DNA of 64,000 nt, from the NCBI GenBank assembly GCA_051252095.1, contig JBPOFK010000001.1, positions 62,001 to 126,000 on the forward strand. Direction: 5' to 3'. Both the position numbers and the translations under genes were made by a program. This document shows positions 26,321 to 35,162 of this stretch, piece after piece. The DNA is from GCA-2401735 sp051252095. Its GTDB lineage: Bacteria; Pseudomonadota; Gammaproteobacteria; Burkholderiales; Methylophilaceae. The first letter of the stretch is position 1. Every line of letters starts with the position of its first letter. The notes below the pieces were generated by a model. The model was given only the letters and a program-made list of their open reading frames with translations. It searched no databases and was not told the DNA's origin.

Positions 26321-27805
26321 ATGGAATTTAGCATAAAAAACGGTAATCCTGAAAAACAACGTAGTGATTGTTTAATCGTGGGTGTATACGAAGGTAAAAA
26401 GTTATCAACTGCAGCTCAATTGTTAGATGATGCATCACAGCAAGCCATTACAGCTGTGATTAAAGCGGGAGATATGCAAGGAAAATTGGCTTCGAGCACG
26501 TTGTTACATCAATTACCAGGGGTTAATGCGAAACGTATTTTATTGGTTGGGTTGGGTAAGCAAATAGAGTTTGGTCAGACTGAATACCGCAAAGCTGTAC
26601 GTGCAGCAGTCAATGCGCTACCGCAAGCTGCGGAGAACGTTGGCTTTTATATGGCAGAACTCATTACTGCGGAAATGACATTGCAACAGAAAACGGCACA
26701 ACTTGCCGAGATTGTTTCTGATGCAACCTATAAAGTAAATGCGTTAAAGTCTAAACAAGCACAGACTAATGGGCTTAAAAAAATTGCAATATTTGTTGAA
26801 AAAGAACATGAGGCTCAGGCAAAGGTCGCATTAGCACAAGGGTTGGCAATCGCTGAAGGCGTAAGACTGGCAAAAGATTTAGGCAATTTGCCAGGCAATA
26901 TATGTACGCCGACCTACTTGGGTAAACAGGCAAAACAATTAGCTAAATCCTATGGGTTTAAAGTAGACGTTTTGGATAAAGCGCAAATTGAAAAATTAGG
27001 TATGGGCGCTTTTTTAGGGGTAGCACAAGGTAGTGATGAGCCAATGCGCTTGATTGTTTTGCAGCATAAAAATGGGCATAAAAATCAAAAACCCGTGGCG
27101 TTAGTAGGCAAAGGCATCACCTTTGATACTGGTGGCATTTCTCTCAAGCCAGGTGCAGAAATGGATGAAATGAAGTACGACATGTGCGGCGCTGCCAGTG
27201 TCCTTGGTACATTTAAAGCCATTGGTGAGCTGAATTTACCTATTAATGCAGTGGGCATTATTCCAACTTGTGACAATATGCCAAGTGGCAAAGCCTTAAA
27301 GCCAGGCGACATTGTTACTAGTATGTCAGGCCAAACAATAGAGGTGCTCAATACTGATGCAGAAGGCAGATTAGTTTTATGTGATGCACTCACTTATGCA
27401 GAGAAGTTTGAACCAAGTACTGTAGTTGATGTTGCCACGCTTACCGGCGCTTGTGTGATTGCACTAGGGCAACATGCCTCTGCTGTGTACAGTAACAAAG
27501 ATGCACTGGCTCATGAGTTGTTAGAAGCAGGTAAAGCATCATATGATCGCGCGTGGCATATGCCGTTGTGGGATGACTATCAATCACAGCTTGATAGTAA
27601 TTTTGCGGATATGGCGAATATTGGTGGCCGCCCAGCGGGCAGTATCACTGCAGCCTGTTTTTTATCACGCTTCGCTAAGCAATATGATTGGGCACATATG
27701 GACATTGCCGGTACTGCTTGGAAGTCAGGCAAAGCAAAAGGTGGAACAGGTCGTCCAGTCCCACTGCTAACAACATTTTTGATTAAACGATCAGAAAATG
27801 CTTAA
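26321..27805 (+). CDS. pepA: Leucyl aminopeptidase (M17)
   Basis: The 494-residue protein is a cytosolic hexameric leucine aminopeptidase; in E. coli the same protein also binds DNA as an architectural factor. The C-terminal catalytic domain has VGKGITFDTGGISLKPG (metal ligands Lys and Asp), YDMCGAASVLG and the family signature NTDAEGRL, with a later Gly-Gly-Arg-Pro-Ala-Gly segment near the C-terminus. It is divergent from lptFG and ends nine bases before holC; pepA-holC linkage is classical. Confidence 0.96.
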   Translation: MEFSIKNGNPEKQRSDCLIVGVYEGKKLSTAAQLLDDASQQAITAVIKAGDMQGKLASSTLLHQLPGVNAKRILLVGLGKQIEFGQTEYRKAVRAAVNALPQAAENVGFYMAELITAEMTLQQKTAQLAEIVSDATYKVNALKSKQAQTNGLKKIAIFVEKEHEAQAKVALAQGLAIAEGVRLAKDLGNLPGNICTPTYLGKQAKQLAKSYGFKVDVLDKAQIEKLGMGAFLGVAQGSDEPMRLIVLQHKNGHKNQKPVALVGKGITFDTGGISLKPGAEMDEMKYDMCGAASVLGTFKAIGELNLPINAVGIIPTCDNMPSGKALKPGDIVTSMSGQTIEVLNTDAEGRLVLCDALTYAEKFEPSTVVDVATLTGACVIALGQHASAVYSNKDALAHELLEAGKASYDRAWHMPLWDDYQSQLDSNFADMANIGGRPAGSITAACFLSRFAKQYDWAHMDIAGTAWKSGKAKGGTGRPVPLLTTFLIKRSENA

Positions 27806-27814
27806 CATAGCGCC

Positions 27815-28243
27815 ATGACCCAAGTCATTTTTTACTCTAGCATTTCAGATAAGGGCCTCGCTTTACTTACGCTAGTGCAGCGGGCACTTACAAAAAAAAA
27901 TCTAGTCACAGTGACGGTGGAAAATCAAGCGCAAGCACAAGCGTATGCGAAGGTGCTTTGGGAGCATCACAAAACAAGTTTTTTACCGAATGTACAAGCA
28001 GGCGCTCAGTTAGCAAAGCAGACTCCAGTGGTTTTTGATTGGCAACAAAATCAGTTGTGCCACGATGATATTTTGATTAACCTATCGCAAAAGCAATTAA
28101 CAGTTTTCAGCCGGTTCAGACAATTAATTGAGCTGGTCGGTATGGATGACCTAGACAAAGAGCAGGCTAGAGAACGATTTAGGTTTTATCGTGATAGAGG
28201 TTATCAAATAAAACATTTTGAAGAAAAAGACTTGTTACATTAA
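27815..28243 (+). CDS. holC: DNA polymerase III subunit chi
   Basis: HolC links the clamp loader (through psi) to single-strand binding protein in the replisome. The 142-residue length fits. Recognisable features include the N-terminal TQVIFYSSISDKGLALLTLVQRAL, TPVVFDWQQN, a DILINLSQKQ strand and a C-terminal ARERFRFYRDRGYQIKHFE. It directly follows pepA. In many relatives valS comes next; here a coiled-coil gene does. Confidence 0.9.
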   Translation: MTQVIFYSSISDKGLALLTLVQRALTKKNLVTVTVENQAQAQAYAKVLWEHHKTSFLPNVQAGAQLAKQTPVVFDWQQNQLCHDDILINLSQKQLTVFSRFRQLIELVGMDDLDKEQARERFRFYRDRGYQIKHFEEKDLLH

Positions 28244-28280
28244 AAAACAAACATCTTAAACTAATTGGGTAGAAATCGTT

Positions 28281-29507
28281 TTGGCAGAAAAGAAAATACC
28301 AGTACTGACGGAAGTGTATAACCCCAATAAGGGAGTGAAAAGCAATGAGGCTTCTTCAGTAGTGATAACTGATGACTTGCTTGCAAAGGTTATTTCGCAA
28401 GTTAAGCCAAGACTGGAAGCAGAAATTACAGATTTTGTTTTAGACGAACTGAAAACTGAGATTAGTAAAGCGAGGAGTGAGATACTTTCTTCCACCCAAG
28501 ACTTTATTGATCGAACAAAAGCAGACCTTAAAACAGAACTACCTGGTATGTATCAAGAAAGTGTTAAATTAGCGCAGGTGAGTTTAGCCGATAAGTTTGC
28601 TGATATGCATGTGGATGCGAGTGCAAAGTTTGATGCATCCATTTCTCAAATCACCGATGCGGCAACTAACACAGCAGAAACAGATATTCATGCGCGTGTG
28701 GCGCAGGCATTTGAAACCCATATGCAAGATTTTCAGCCAACAGCACTCGCAAAAAGCCAGGCATTACTAGAGGCCCAGTTAGAAAAAGTGAATGCCGATG
28801 CGCAAGAGTCGCTACTGCAACAACTACAAACCTTCCAGCAGCAAATTATAGAGCAACACAAACAGGATTTGAATGACGCTTTGCAGACTGTTCAGCAATC
28901 AGTTCAGTCAGCCGCTGAAGAATCAGTAGAGAGTGAGTTGAGCCTATTGCAACAAAGTATGCTGGAAATCCATCAAAAGCAATTGAAAGAATCATTGGAT
29001 GGTTATTTGCAAATAGAAGGGGAAGCGGCAGAAAAAGCATTGTTGCAAAAGGTACAAGAAAATCAACAAAGACTGCACGCTGATTACCAACAAAAACTCG
29101 CTGAAGAAATGGCCAATGCTTTGGAAACAATTAAGCAACGGGTTGATGAAAGCACAGTCGAACAAACAGATTTAATGTTTACACAAGTCGGTACTATCCA
29201 GCGCGAGACATTTACTAAGCTGCGCCAAGAGTTTAATGATGAAAAAGCAACCATTCTAAACGCGACAAGTGAAGAAATTAGGGTGGCTTTTGCTGAGCAA
29301 ATGACGACACAGAGTCAAGAAATAAGAGAGCAATTTTTGGCGCAGGTCAATGGTGATTTGCCAGAAGTGCAAGCAGTCTTACATGAAAACATTCAAGCCA
29401 TATTATCAAATACGATACCTGATATGGAACATAGCTTGCGAGAGCAGCTAACATCAGAGCTAAAACAGTTGCTACTCAAGGTTAAGTTTGTGTTACCTGA
29501 GAACTAA
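28281..29507 (+). CDS. Long coiled-coil protein with an N-terminal IPVLTE motif
   Basis: I do not recognise a characterised family. The start is a TTG giving MAEKKIPVLTEVYNP. A short motif IPVLTE(V) also occurs at the N-terminus of a smaller uncharacterised protein encoded next to holC in Burkholderia (DUF2486, from memory), so they may be related. Residues about 35-400 are almost entirely helical, rich in Gln, Glu, Ala, Lys and Leu, with long heptad-like stretches and no Pro-rich breaks. There is no signal peptide or membrane helix. The 408-residue rod could be structural or a scaffold. Its stop codon overlaps that of convergent gcvH. Confidence 0.7.
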   Translation: MAEKKIPVLTEVYNPNKGVKSNEASSVVITDDLLAKVISQVKPRLEAEITDFVLDELKTEISKARSEILSSTQDFIDRTKADLKTELPGMYQESVKLAQVSLADKFADMHVDASAKFDASISQITDAATNTAETDIHARVAQAFETHMQDFQPTALAKSQALLEAQLEKVNADAQESLLQQLQTFQQQIIEQHKQDLNDALQTVQQSVQSAAEESVESELSLLQQSMLEIHQKQLKESLDGYLQIEGEAAEKALLQKVQENQQRLHADYQQKLAEEMANALETIKQRVDESTVEQTDLMFTQVGTIQRETFTKLRQEFNDEKATILNATSEEIRVAFAEQMTTQSQEIREQFLAQVNGDLPEVQAVLHENIQAILSNTIPDMEHSLREQLTSELKQLLLKVKFVLPEN

Positions 29508-29887
29508 CCTTCAGAAATAAGCGCCTGATAGTCCGCAGCGCTCAGCAAGTGGTTAGTGTCATCAGGATTGCTAGCTTTGAACTTAAAAATCCATCTCTTA
29601 TATGGAGCATCATTAATTTCTTCAGGCGCACCTACCAATGCATCATTAATTTCAGTTACAACACCATCCATTGGCGCATGCAAGTCAGAACCAGTTTTGA
29701 CTGATTCCACTAGTCCGCATGGTTCACCATTTTGGATTGTGGTTTCTATTTTTGGCGGCTCAAGATAAACAATATCCCCAAGTAAGTCCTGCGCATAATC
29801 TGTAATGCCCGCCAGCCAGTCACCGTCAGGCGTTTTTTCAACCCACAAATGCTCTTTTGTAAAGAGTAGATTAGATGGTGATGTCAT
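29504..29887 (-). CDS. gcvH: Glycine cleavage system H protein
   Basis: The 127-residue lipoyl carrier shuttles the aminomethyl group between GcvP, GcvT and GcvL. The lipoylated residue is Lys64 in VESVKTGSD; the flanks LGDIVYLEPP and APMDGVVTEIND are typical. An in-frame 28-residue extension upstream (rich in Phe, Ile, Tyr) lacks family support, so the internal ATG giving MTSPSNLLFTKEHLW was taken. No gcvT or gcvP is adjacent. The TAG of this gene and the TAA of the convergent coiled-coil gene share the four bases CTAA. Confidence 0.93.
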   Translation of the reverse strand: MTSPSNLLFTKEHLWVEKTPDGDWLAGITDYAQDLLGDIVYLEPPKIETTIQNGEPCGLVESVKTGSDLHAPMDGVVTEINDALVGAPEEINDAPYKRWIFKFKASNPDDTNHLLSAADYQALISEG

Positions 29888-30076
29888 ATTCCTAATAAAC
29901 TTTATATAAAATAATATGCATATTTTCTCATAATGTGACACGTAATGCCGTATGAAAAATGAAACAAACATTTCAAATCTTAATAATTTTTTTATAAAAG
30001 ACCAATAAGTAATTGACTTGTATGTTTTTTATGAATAATATAATTCATAAGTCAGCTTTAACTTTAAAGGTTTTTT
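29888..30076. promoter_or_regulatory. Divergent promoter region between gcvH and the PBP gene
   Basis: This 189-base AT-rich spacer serves two divergent genes. It contains runs of A and T and an AAAGG ribosome binding site just before the GTG start at 30077. I looked for a tandem glycine aptamer because gcvH is adjacent and saw none. No small gene is supported. Confidence 0.35.
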
Positions 30077-31237
30077 GTGAAATTAGTGCTCAAAAATTAT
30101 GTGCTGCTTGTTATTGCAGCAACACTAGCCTTCTTGCCCTTGCAATCTGTATCCGCAAAATCAGATGAGCAAAAGAGTGCGCAATCGAGTGCAAAAAAGA
30201 AGTACATTAAAAAAGCAAACTACAAACGCTCAAAATCGCGTAAAGAAAAACTACAAGCAAGCAGAGTAGCTTACGCAAAACAACAAGCAATAGATTTAGG
30301 TGAATATTACGACGGTAGCAACGAACCAAATTTTTCTTCAAATAGCCTATTAGTCGTAAATCAAAATACGGGCGAGGTTAAATTCTCAAAAAACGCAGAA
30401 ACACAATTGCCTATCGCTTCTATCACTAAGCTCATGACAGCTATGGTGGTGTTAGATGCTGATTTGCCCATGAGCGAGATGGTCTCCATCTCCAACGAAG
30501 ATGTTGATCGCATTAAGGGGACGAGTTCAAGGTTGCCGATAGGAACAACTTTTAGCCGTGATGACATGCTTAAACTGGCATTGATGTCTTCAGAAAATCG
30601 TGCTGCTTATGCCTTATCTCGTCATTACCCTGGTGGCCGACCTGCCTTTATAAGGGCAATGAATGCCAAAGCACTATCCTTGGGTTTGATGCAGACGCAG
30701 TTTGAAGAACCCACAGGGTTATCACCACAAAACAAATCCACTGCACATGACTTGTATCAATTAGTCGCTGCGGCTTATCAATATCCGTTTATTCGACAAG
30801 CAACTACCACAACAGAATATGAAGCCACCATTACTGGTCGTGAGCGGCCACTCTTATACAAAAATACGAATATATTAGTGCGAAAAGGGGAGTGGAATAT
30901 CGGTTTATCTAAAACAGGGTTTATTAATGAGGCTGGTCGATGCTTAGTGATGCAAGCAACCGTCGCAAATGAGCCGCTGATGATTGTATTATTGGATGCG
31001 GCAGGTACCAACAAACGCACAGGTGATGCAAATCAGATACGCAAATGGTTAGAGAATCATCACAAAGATGTACCAGTGCAAGTGGCAAATAAGCAACTAG
31101 AGCAACAACAAAATAGTAAACAAGGCGCTGCTAACGTAGAAATGGAAGAGGCCGAGCTACAACCAAAACTGATGATGTCGCAAAGCATTTATGACGAACG
31201 ATATGAACAGTGGCTTTCTGAAATGGAACAGCACTAA
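30077..31237 (+). CDS. pbpG: D-alanyl-D-alanine endopeptidase (PBP7/8 type)
   Basis: The 386-residue S11 peptidase starts at GTG with a signal peptide (LLVIAATLAFLPLQSVSA), followed by a very basic linker (about 28-70, Lys/Arg/Ser). The penicillin-binding domain has the catalytic Ser115-Ile-Thr-Lys118, a Ser-Glu-Asn motif (SSENRAAYAL) and LSKTGF. This arrangement without the PBP5 C-terminal amphipathic anchor fits PbpG, which cleaves peptidoglycan cross-links in the periplasm. The 90-residue C-terminal tail is Gln/Glu-rich. The basic linker is longer than in E. coli PBP7 and may bind cell wall or lipid. Confidence 0.87.
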   Translation: MKLVLKNYVLLVIAATLAFLPLQSVSAKSDEQKSAQSSAKKKYIKKANYKRSKSRKEKLQASRVAYAKQQAIDLGEYYDGSNEPNFSSNSLLVVNQNTGEVKFSKNAETQLPIASITKLMTAMVVLDADLPMSEMVSISNEDVDRIKGTSSRLPIGTTFSRDDMLKLALMSSENRAAYALSRHYPGGRPAFIRAMNAKALSLGLMQTQFEEPTGLSPQNKSTAHDLYQLVAAAYQYPFIRQATTTTEYEATITGRERPLLYKNTNILVRKGEWNIGLSKTGFINEAGRCLVMQATVANEPLMIVLLDAAGTNKRTGDANQIRKWLENHHKDVPVQVANKQLEQQQNSKQGAANVEMEEAELQPKLMMSQSIYDERYEQWLSEMEQH

Positions 31238-31255
31238 AACGTGCAAGAAAGAAAT

Positions 31256-31284
31256 AAAAAGCGAGCTCACTAGCTCGCTTTTTT
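31256..31284. terminator. Bidirectional terminator between pbpG and topA
   Basis: AAAAAGCGAGCT and AGCTCGCTTTTTT form a perfect stem around a CACT loop, with A and T tracts on both sides. It can end transcription of both convergent genes. Confidence 0.9.
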
Positions 31285-31316
31285 AATTTGCTCAAGAATT
31301 AAAGAATATTTCTATT

Positions 31317-33872
31317 CTAAGAGCTGGCTTTTTTTGCCTTTGTAGCTGTTTTCTTCGTAGCTGCCTTCTTCGTAGTTGTTTTCTTTTTAGCAGGTGCTTT
31401 TTTTGTGCTTGTTTTTTTGGTTGTGCCTTTTGCTTCTTTTTCTGCTAACAATACCAGTGCTTCATCCAAGGTGATTTCTTCTGGTTTGACACTCTTTGGC
31501 AGTGTGGCGCGTATTTTTTTATGCTGTACATAAGGCCCATAGCGACCATCGAATACTTCAATGCGACCTTCTCCAGAAGGATGCTCACCCAAGTCTGCCA
31601 GTGGCGCTGGACCAGTGTAGGCTTGCGCTAATAAAGCGACAGCCGCTGCTTGGTCAATAGTAAATACATTGTCAGTTTTAGGAATCGACTTAAACTTGCC
31701 ATCGTGATTCACATAAGGACCGAATCGACCAATATTAGCCACGATTTTTTTGCCAGTTTCTGGATGACTACCTAAATCACGAGGTAATGATAATAACTGA
31801 TGCGCAACATCGAGATTCACTTCTGCATAGCTAATGTTCTTAGGAATGCTAACGCGTTTCGGCTTCTTCTTTTCACCTTCAACAGGCATACCAAGCTGAA
31901 TATAAGGACCATAAGGACCGACCATTAAATAGATCTCTTTACCTGTTTCATCATCCGTCCCCATCACTACAGGGTCTGTGCTGGCAGCTTCTGCAGCACC
32001 ATTTAAACTACGCTTATAATCACACTTGGGCTCATCGTTGTAACCAGTGCAACCAATAAAAGTGCCATAGCGGCTTAATTGTTTTTGTAACTGCTTGCCA
32101 CACTTAGGGCAATGCTCATCAATCAGCTCATTGCCTGGACGTTCAACATCTGCTTTACTCGTTACTTGGTGGTTAAAGCCCTGCCAGAATTCATCCATGA
32201 GCGGCACCCATTCGCGAGTGCCTTCAGCTATATCGTCTAATGCCGTCTCAAGGTTAGCTGTAAAGTCATAATCCACGTATTTAGTGAAGTGCTCTGTTAA
32301 GAACTTATTGACAACACGGCCAACATCCGTTGGCGTAAACCGCTTTTTATCAAGTAGTACATATTCGCGATCTTGAAGCGTGGTAATGATACTGGCGTAA
32401 GTAGATGGGCGACCAATGCCGTACTCTTCCAATGTTTTTACCAAACTCGCTTCACCATAACGTGGCGGAGGCTCAGTGAAATGTTGTTCACCGTAAATTT
32501 TATCGACATCTAGTACCTCACCAGCTTCCAATGCAGGCAGCTTAGCTTCGGCATCATCGTCCTCGTCAGTATCTGAGCCTTCTTTATAAACACCAATAAA
32601 GCCAGGAAAAACGAGTGTTTGACCACTAGCACGAAATAGATTGTCTTCTTTACCGATTCTTAAATCTACACTTACCGCATCGAACACAGCCGGCGTCATC
32701 TGACTGGCAACGGTGCGCTTCCAAATCAACTCATATAATTTGAATTGCTCATCATTCAAATATTGACGCAATTTAGCTGGTGTACGTGCCACATCAGTCG
32801 GGCGGATTGCTTCATGCGCTTCTTGTGCATTTTTCGATTTGTTTTTATAAACATTCGGTGTTTTTGGTACATAGTTTGAATCAAAATTATTTTTCACATA
32901 ATCTCGAATTTGCATTAATGCTTCTTGTGCCAGACTAATACCATCTGTACGCATATAGGTGATTAAACCTACTGTGCCGCTTCCAACATCAATCCCTTCA
33001 TAAAGCTGCTGAGCAATGCGCATTGCGCGGCTGGTTGTAAAGCCTAATTTGCGAACAGACTCTTGTTGTAATGTAGATGTCGTAAAAGGAGCCGCTGGGC
33101 TACGTCTACGTTGCTTTTTCTCAACACGCGCAACCGTCGTTTTGCCAGCACTTTCTAATAATAGCTGCCCAACTATGTCTGCCTGTTGATCATGGTTGGT
33201 AACAGTAAACTGCTCTACCTTTTCACCATTCAATTGAATCAGCTTGGCATTAAAGCGATGGCTATGTTTTAAAGCATCTAAATGAATGCTCCAATATTCC
33301 TTGCTATTAAAAGCCTCAATTTCTAACTCACGCTCTACAATCAGGCGTAATGCAGGGCTCTGCACACGGCCTGCTGAAAGTCCGCGGCGAATTTTTTTCC
33401 ACAATAATGGTGATAAGTTAAATCCAACCAAATAATCCAAAGCACGACGTGCTTGCTGAGCATTGACTAAATTCATCGCAATATCACGCGGATGTTCAAT
33501 CGCATGCTTCACCGCAGTTTGCGTAATCTCATTAAACTCAACACGTTTAAGCGTTTTATTTTTTAGTAACTTTTTATCAGCTAAAATTTCAGCAATATGC
33601 CAAGAAATAGCTTCACCTTCACGGTCCGGGTCAGTTGCGAGAAAGATATGGTCAGCAGCCTTTACCGCCTTGGCAATGGCATCGACATGCTTTTTATTAC
33701 GGTCAATAAGGTCGTATTTCATTGCAAACTGACTATCAGGATCAACAGCCCCGTTTTTAGGAATCAAGTCGCGGACATGACCGTAAGAAGCCAACACTTC
33801 AAAATCTTTTCCAAGATATTTTTTTAGTGTTTTGGCTTTAGAGGGTGATTCAACAATGAGTAAATTTGACAT
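31317..33872 (-). CDS. topA: DNA topoisomerase I (omega)
   Basis: This type IA topoisomerase relaxes negative supercoils. The protein of about 851 residues begins MSNLLIVESPSKAKTLKKYL with the Toprim Glu, has the acidic Toprim DPDREGEAISWH, the catalytic Tyr in GLITYMRTDG, and one four-cysteine zinc finger (CPKCGK...GCTGY...KC). Three smaller zinc-ribbon-like repeats follow (VGPYGPYIQLG, IGRFGPYVNHDG and FDGRYGPYVQHK) that have lost their cysteines. The final 35 residues are a Lys/Thr/Ala tail similar to histone H1. A 34-residue upstream extension was rejected because the internal Met fits the family start exactly. Confidence 0.96.
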   Translation of the reverse strand: MSNLLIVESPSKAKTLKKYLGKDFEVLASYGHVRDLIPKNGAVDPDSQFAMKYDLIDRNKKHVDAIAKAVKAADHIFLATDPDREGEAISWHIAEILADKKLLKNKTLKRVEFNEITQTAVKHAIEHPRDIAMNLVNAQQARRALDYLVGFNLSPLLWKKIRRGLSAGRVQSPALRLIVERELEIEAFNSKEYWSIHLDALKHSHRFNAKLIQLNGEKVEQFTVTNHDQQADIVGQLLLESAGKTTVARVEKKQRRRSPAAPFTTSTLQQESVRKLGFTTSRAMRIAQQLYEGIDVGSGTVGLITYMRTDGISLAQEALMQIRDYVKNNFDSNYVPKTPNVYKNKSKNAQEAHEAIRPTDVARTPAKLRQYLNDEQFKLYELIWKRTVASQMTPAVFDAVSVDLRIGKEDNLFRASGQTLVFPGFIGVYKEGSDTDEDDDAEAKLPALEAGEVLDVDKIYGEQHFTEPPPRYGEASLVKTLEEYGIGRPSTYASIITTLQDREYVLLDKKRFTPTDVGRVVNKFLTEHFTKYVDYDFTANLETALDDIAEGTREWVPLMDEFWQGFNHQVTSKADVERPGNELIDEHCPKCGKQLQKQLSRYGTFIGCTGYNDEPKCDYKRSLNGAAEAASTDPVVMGTDDETGKEIYLMVGPYGPYIQLGMPVEGEKKKPKRVSIPKNISYAEVNLDVAHQLLSLPRDLGSHPETGKKIVANIGRFGPYVNHDGKFKSIPKTDNVFTIDQAAAVALLAQAYTGPAPLADLGEHPSGEGRIEVFDGRYGPYVQHKKIRATLPKSVKPEEITLDEALVLLAEKEAKGTTKKTSTKKAPAKKKTTTKKAATKKTATKAKKASS

Positions 33873-33986
33873 GTAAGGTAGTAAAAAAATACAACTTTTT
33901 AAATTATGGCTTAGATAATAGCAAGCAAATGTCACGTTGCACAATGAAATACTCGTTATATATGATAAAAACAATGCAAAAATGTG

Positions 33987-34892
33987 TTAATTTCGGCTAA
34001 ATTCAATCCGATTGCCCGCTTCACTTACTATATTGAGGGCATTGCCCGCACTTTCAATATCCCCAAACAAAGGGTCTTCGTCAGAGGGTAGGGATTGGCT
34101 CAATCCTTTAAAATCATATAAATCCGTATCAGCCAAATGCGAAGGCTCAATATTACCGATAGCGCGAAAAATATTATTCACGCGACCAGGCTGTTCTTTT
34201 TCCCATGCGGCTAGCATCTCTTTTACTCTCACACGCTGTAAATTCTCTTGGCTGCCGCACAAGTTACAAGGAATAATTGGGAACTGCATGCCGCGTGCAT
34301 AAGTTGCAATATCTTTCTCACTGCAATACGCCAATGGGCGGATTACAATATTTTGCTTATCATTCGTCGCTAATTTAGGTGGCATCGCCTTCATCTTGGC
34401 ACCGTAAAACATACTTAAAAACAGTGTTTCTACAATGTCGTCACGGTGATGCCCTAACGCAATTTTATTTGCGCCTAGTTTTTTAGCGGTAGTATAAATA
34501 ATGCCACGACGTAAGCGAGAGCAAAGCGAACAAGTTGTCTTACCTTCAGGAATCTTCTCCTTCACCACAGAGTAAGTATCGGCTTCTACTATGCGGTAAT
34601 CCACACCCAGCTGCTCAAAATACGCGGGTAAAATATGCTCAGGAAAACCCGGCTGCTTTTGATCCAAATTCATAGCAATTACTTTAAAATTAATTGGCGC
34701 GCGCTCTTTTAAAGCCAACAACATCATCAACATGGTATAGCTATCTTTACCGCCGCTCATGCACACCAAAATAGTGTCACCATCATCAATCATATTGTAA
34801 TCACCAATCGCTTTGCCAGTAGCGCTAATCAGCTGATTGCGTAACTTTAAAAAGTTTTGGCTAACATTGTCTGGGTAATGTTTGATTTTCAT
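33987..34892 (-). CDS. ttcA: tRNA 2-thiocytidine(32) synthetase TtcA
   Basis: TtcA thiolates cytidine 32 of certain tRNAs using ATP and a [4Fe-4S] cluster. The 301-residue protein has the PP-loop SGGKDSYTML and two CxxC motifs, CSLCSRLRRGI and CNLCGSQENLQR, exactly as required. In related genomes ttcA often follows folM directly. Here 2.9 kb of accessory DNA lies between folM and ttcA, so ttcA has been cut off from its likely original operon and must rely on another promoter. Confidence 0.94.
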   Translation of the reverse strand: MKIKHYPDNVSQNFLKLRNQLISATGKAIGDYNMIDDGDTILVCMSGGKDSYTMLMMLLALKERAPINFKVIAMNLDQKQPGFPEHILPAYFEQLGVDYRIVEADTYSVVKEKIPEGKTTCSLCSRLRRGIIYTTAKKLGANKIALGHHRDDIVETLFLSMFYGAKMKAMPPKLATNDKQNIVIRPLAYCSEKDIATYARGMQFPIIPCNLCGSQENLQRVRVKEMLAAWEKEQPGRVNNIFRAIGNIEPSHLADTDLYDFKGLSQSLPSDEDPLFGDIESAGNALNIVSEAGNRIEFSRN

Positions 34893-34953
34893 GGGGTGGG
34901 ATTATAGCGTAAAAGACGTAAGTTACTGAATGGAATAGTGAAAAAATCAAAGA

Positions 34954-35036
34954 CTAAAAAACTTGCAAATTAATCGACCGCCCACCCTCCTCAGCAAACA
35001 CTTGCCCTGATAAAGCATACATCTGCCACCATCCAC
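34954..35036 (-). pseudogene. Degenerate folM 3'-end copy 1 (with a second nested fragment)
   Basis: On the minus strand one frame reads LSGQVFAEEGGRSINLQVF-stop, which aligns with the folM end ITGHVLAVDGGRSINL-stop. At DNA level the 41 bases from 34969 match 37804-37844 at 35 positions, and most differences are silent or conservative, so it is a diverged homologous end rather than a recent copy. Just upstream in another frame is TAVDGGRC, whose 11 bases at 35026-35036 are identical to folM at 37817-37827. This may be the original folM end left behind when new DNA entered. Confidence 0.65.
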
Positions 35037-35114
35037 CGCAGTTGCGATGCTGTACAGCAAATCACACCCATTACAAGTCAACATGCCTTAATAGTATTGA
35101 GATGCTAGACAATA

Positions 35115-35146
35115 CCCAATTTGGGGGCTATAGTACCCATATTGGG
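35115..35146 (+). promoter_or_regulatory. Double-palindrome operator upstream of the MNT gene
   Basis: Two 11-base palindromes, CCCAATTTGGG (35115-35125) and CCCATATTGGG (35136-35146), are centred 21 bases apart, two turns of the helix. They lie 17 bases before the chosen ATG of a protein with an N-terminal winged helix, so autoregulation is likely. A second copy with the same 21-base spacing lies at 37673-37704. Confidence 0.65.
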
Positions 35147-35162
35147 TATTTTTAGGTTTGTG

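Noticed and set aside
29888..29971. N-terminal extension of GcvH by 28 codons, and a possible glycine riboswitch in the same place
   Set aside because: The extension has no family support. No tandem aptamer-like conserved stems were visible in the spacer.
33873..33974. N-terminal extension of TopA by 34 codons
   Set aside because: The extension is Phe/Leu/Tyr/Cys-rich and unlike any TopA. The internal Met gives the conserved MSNLLIVESPSKAK start.
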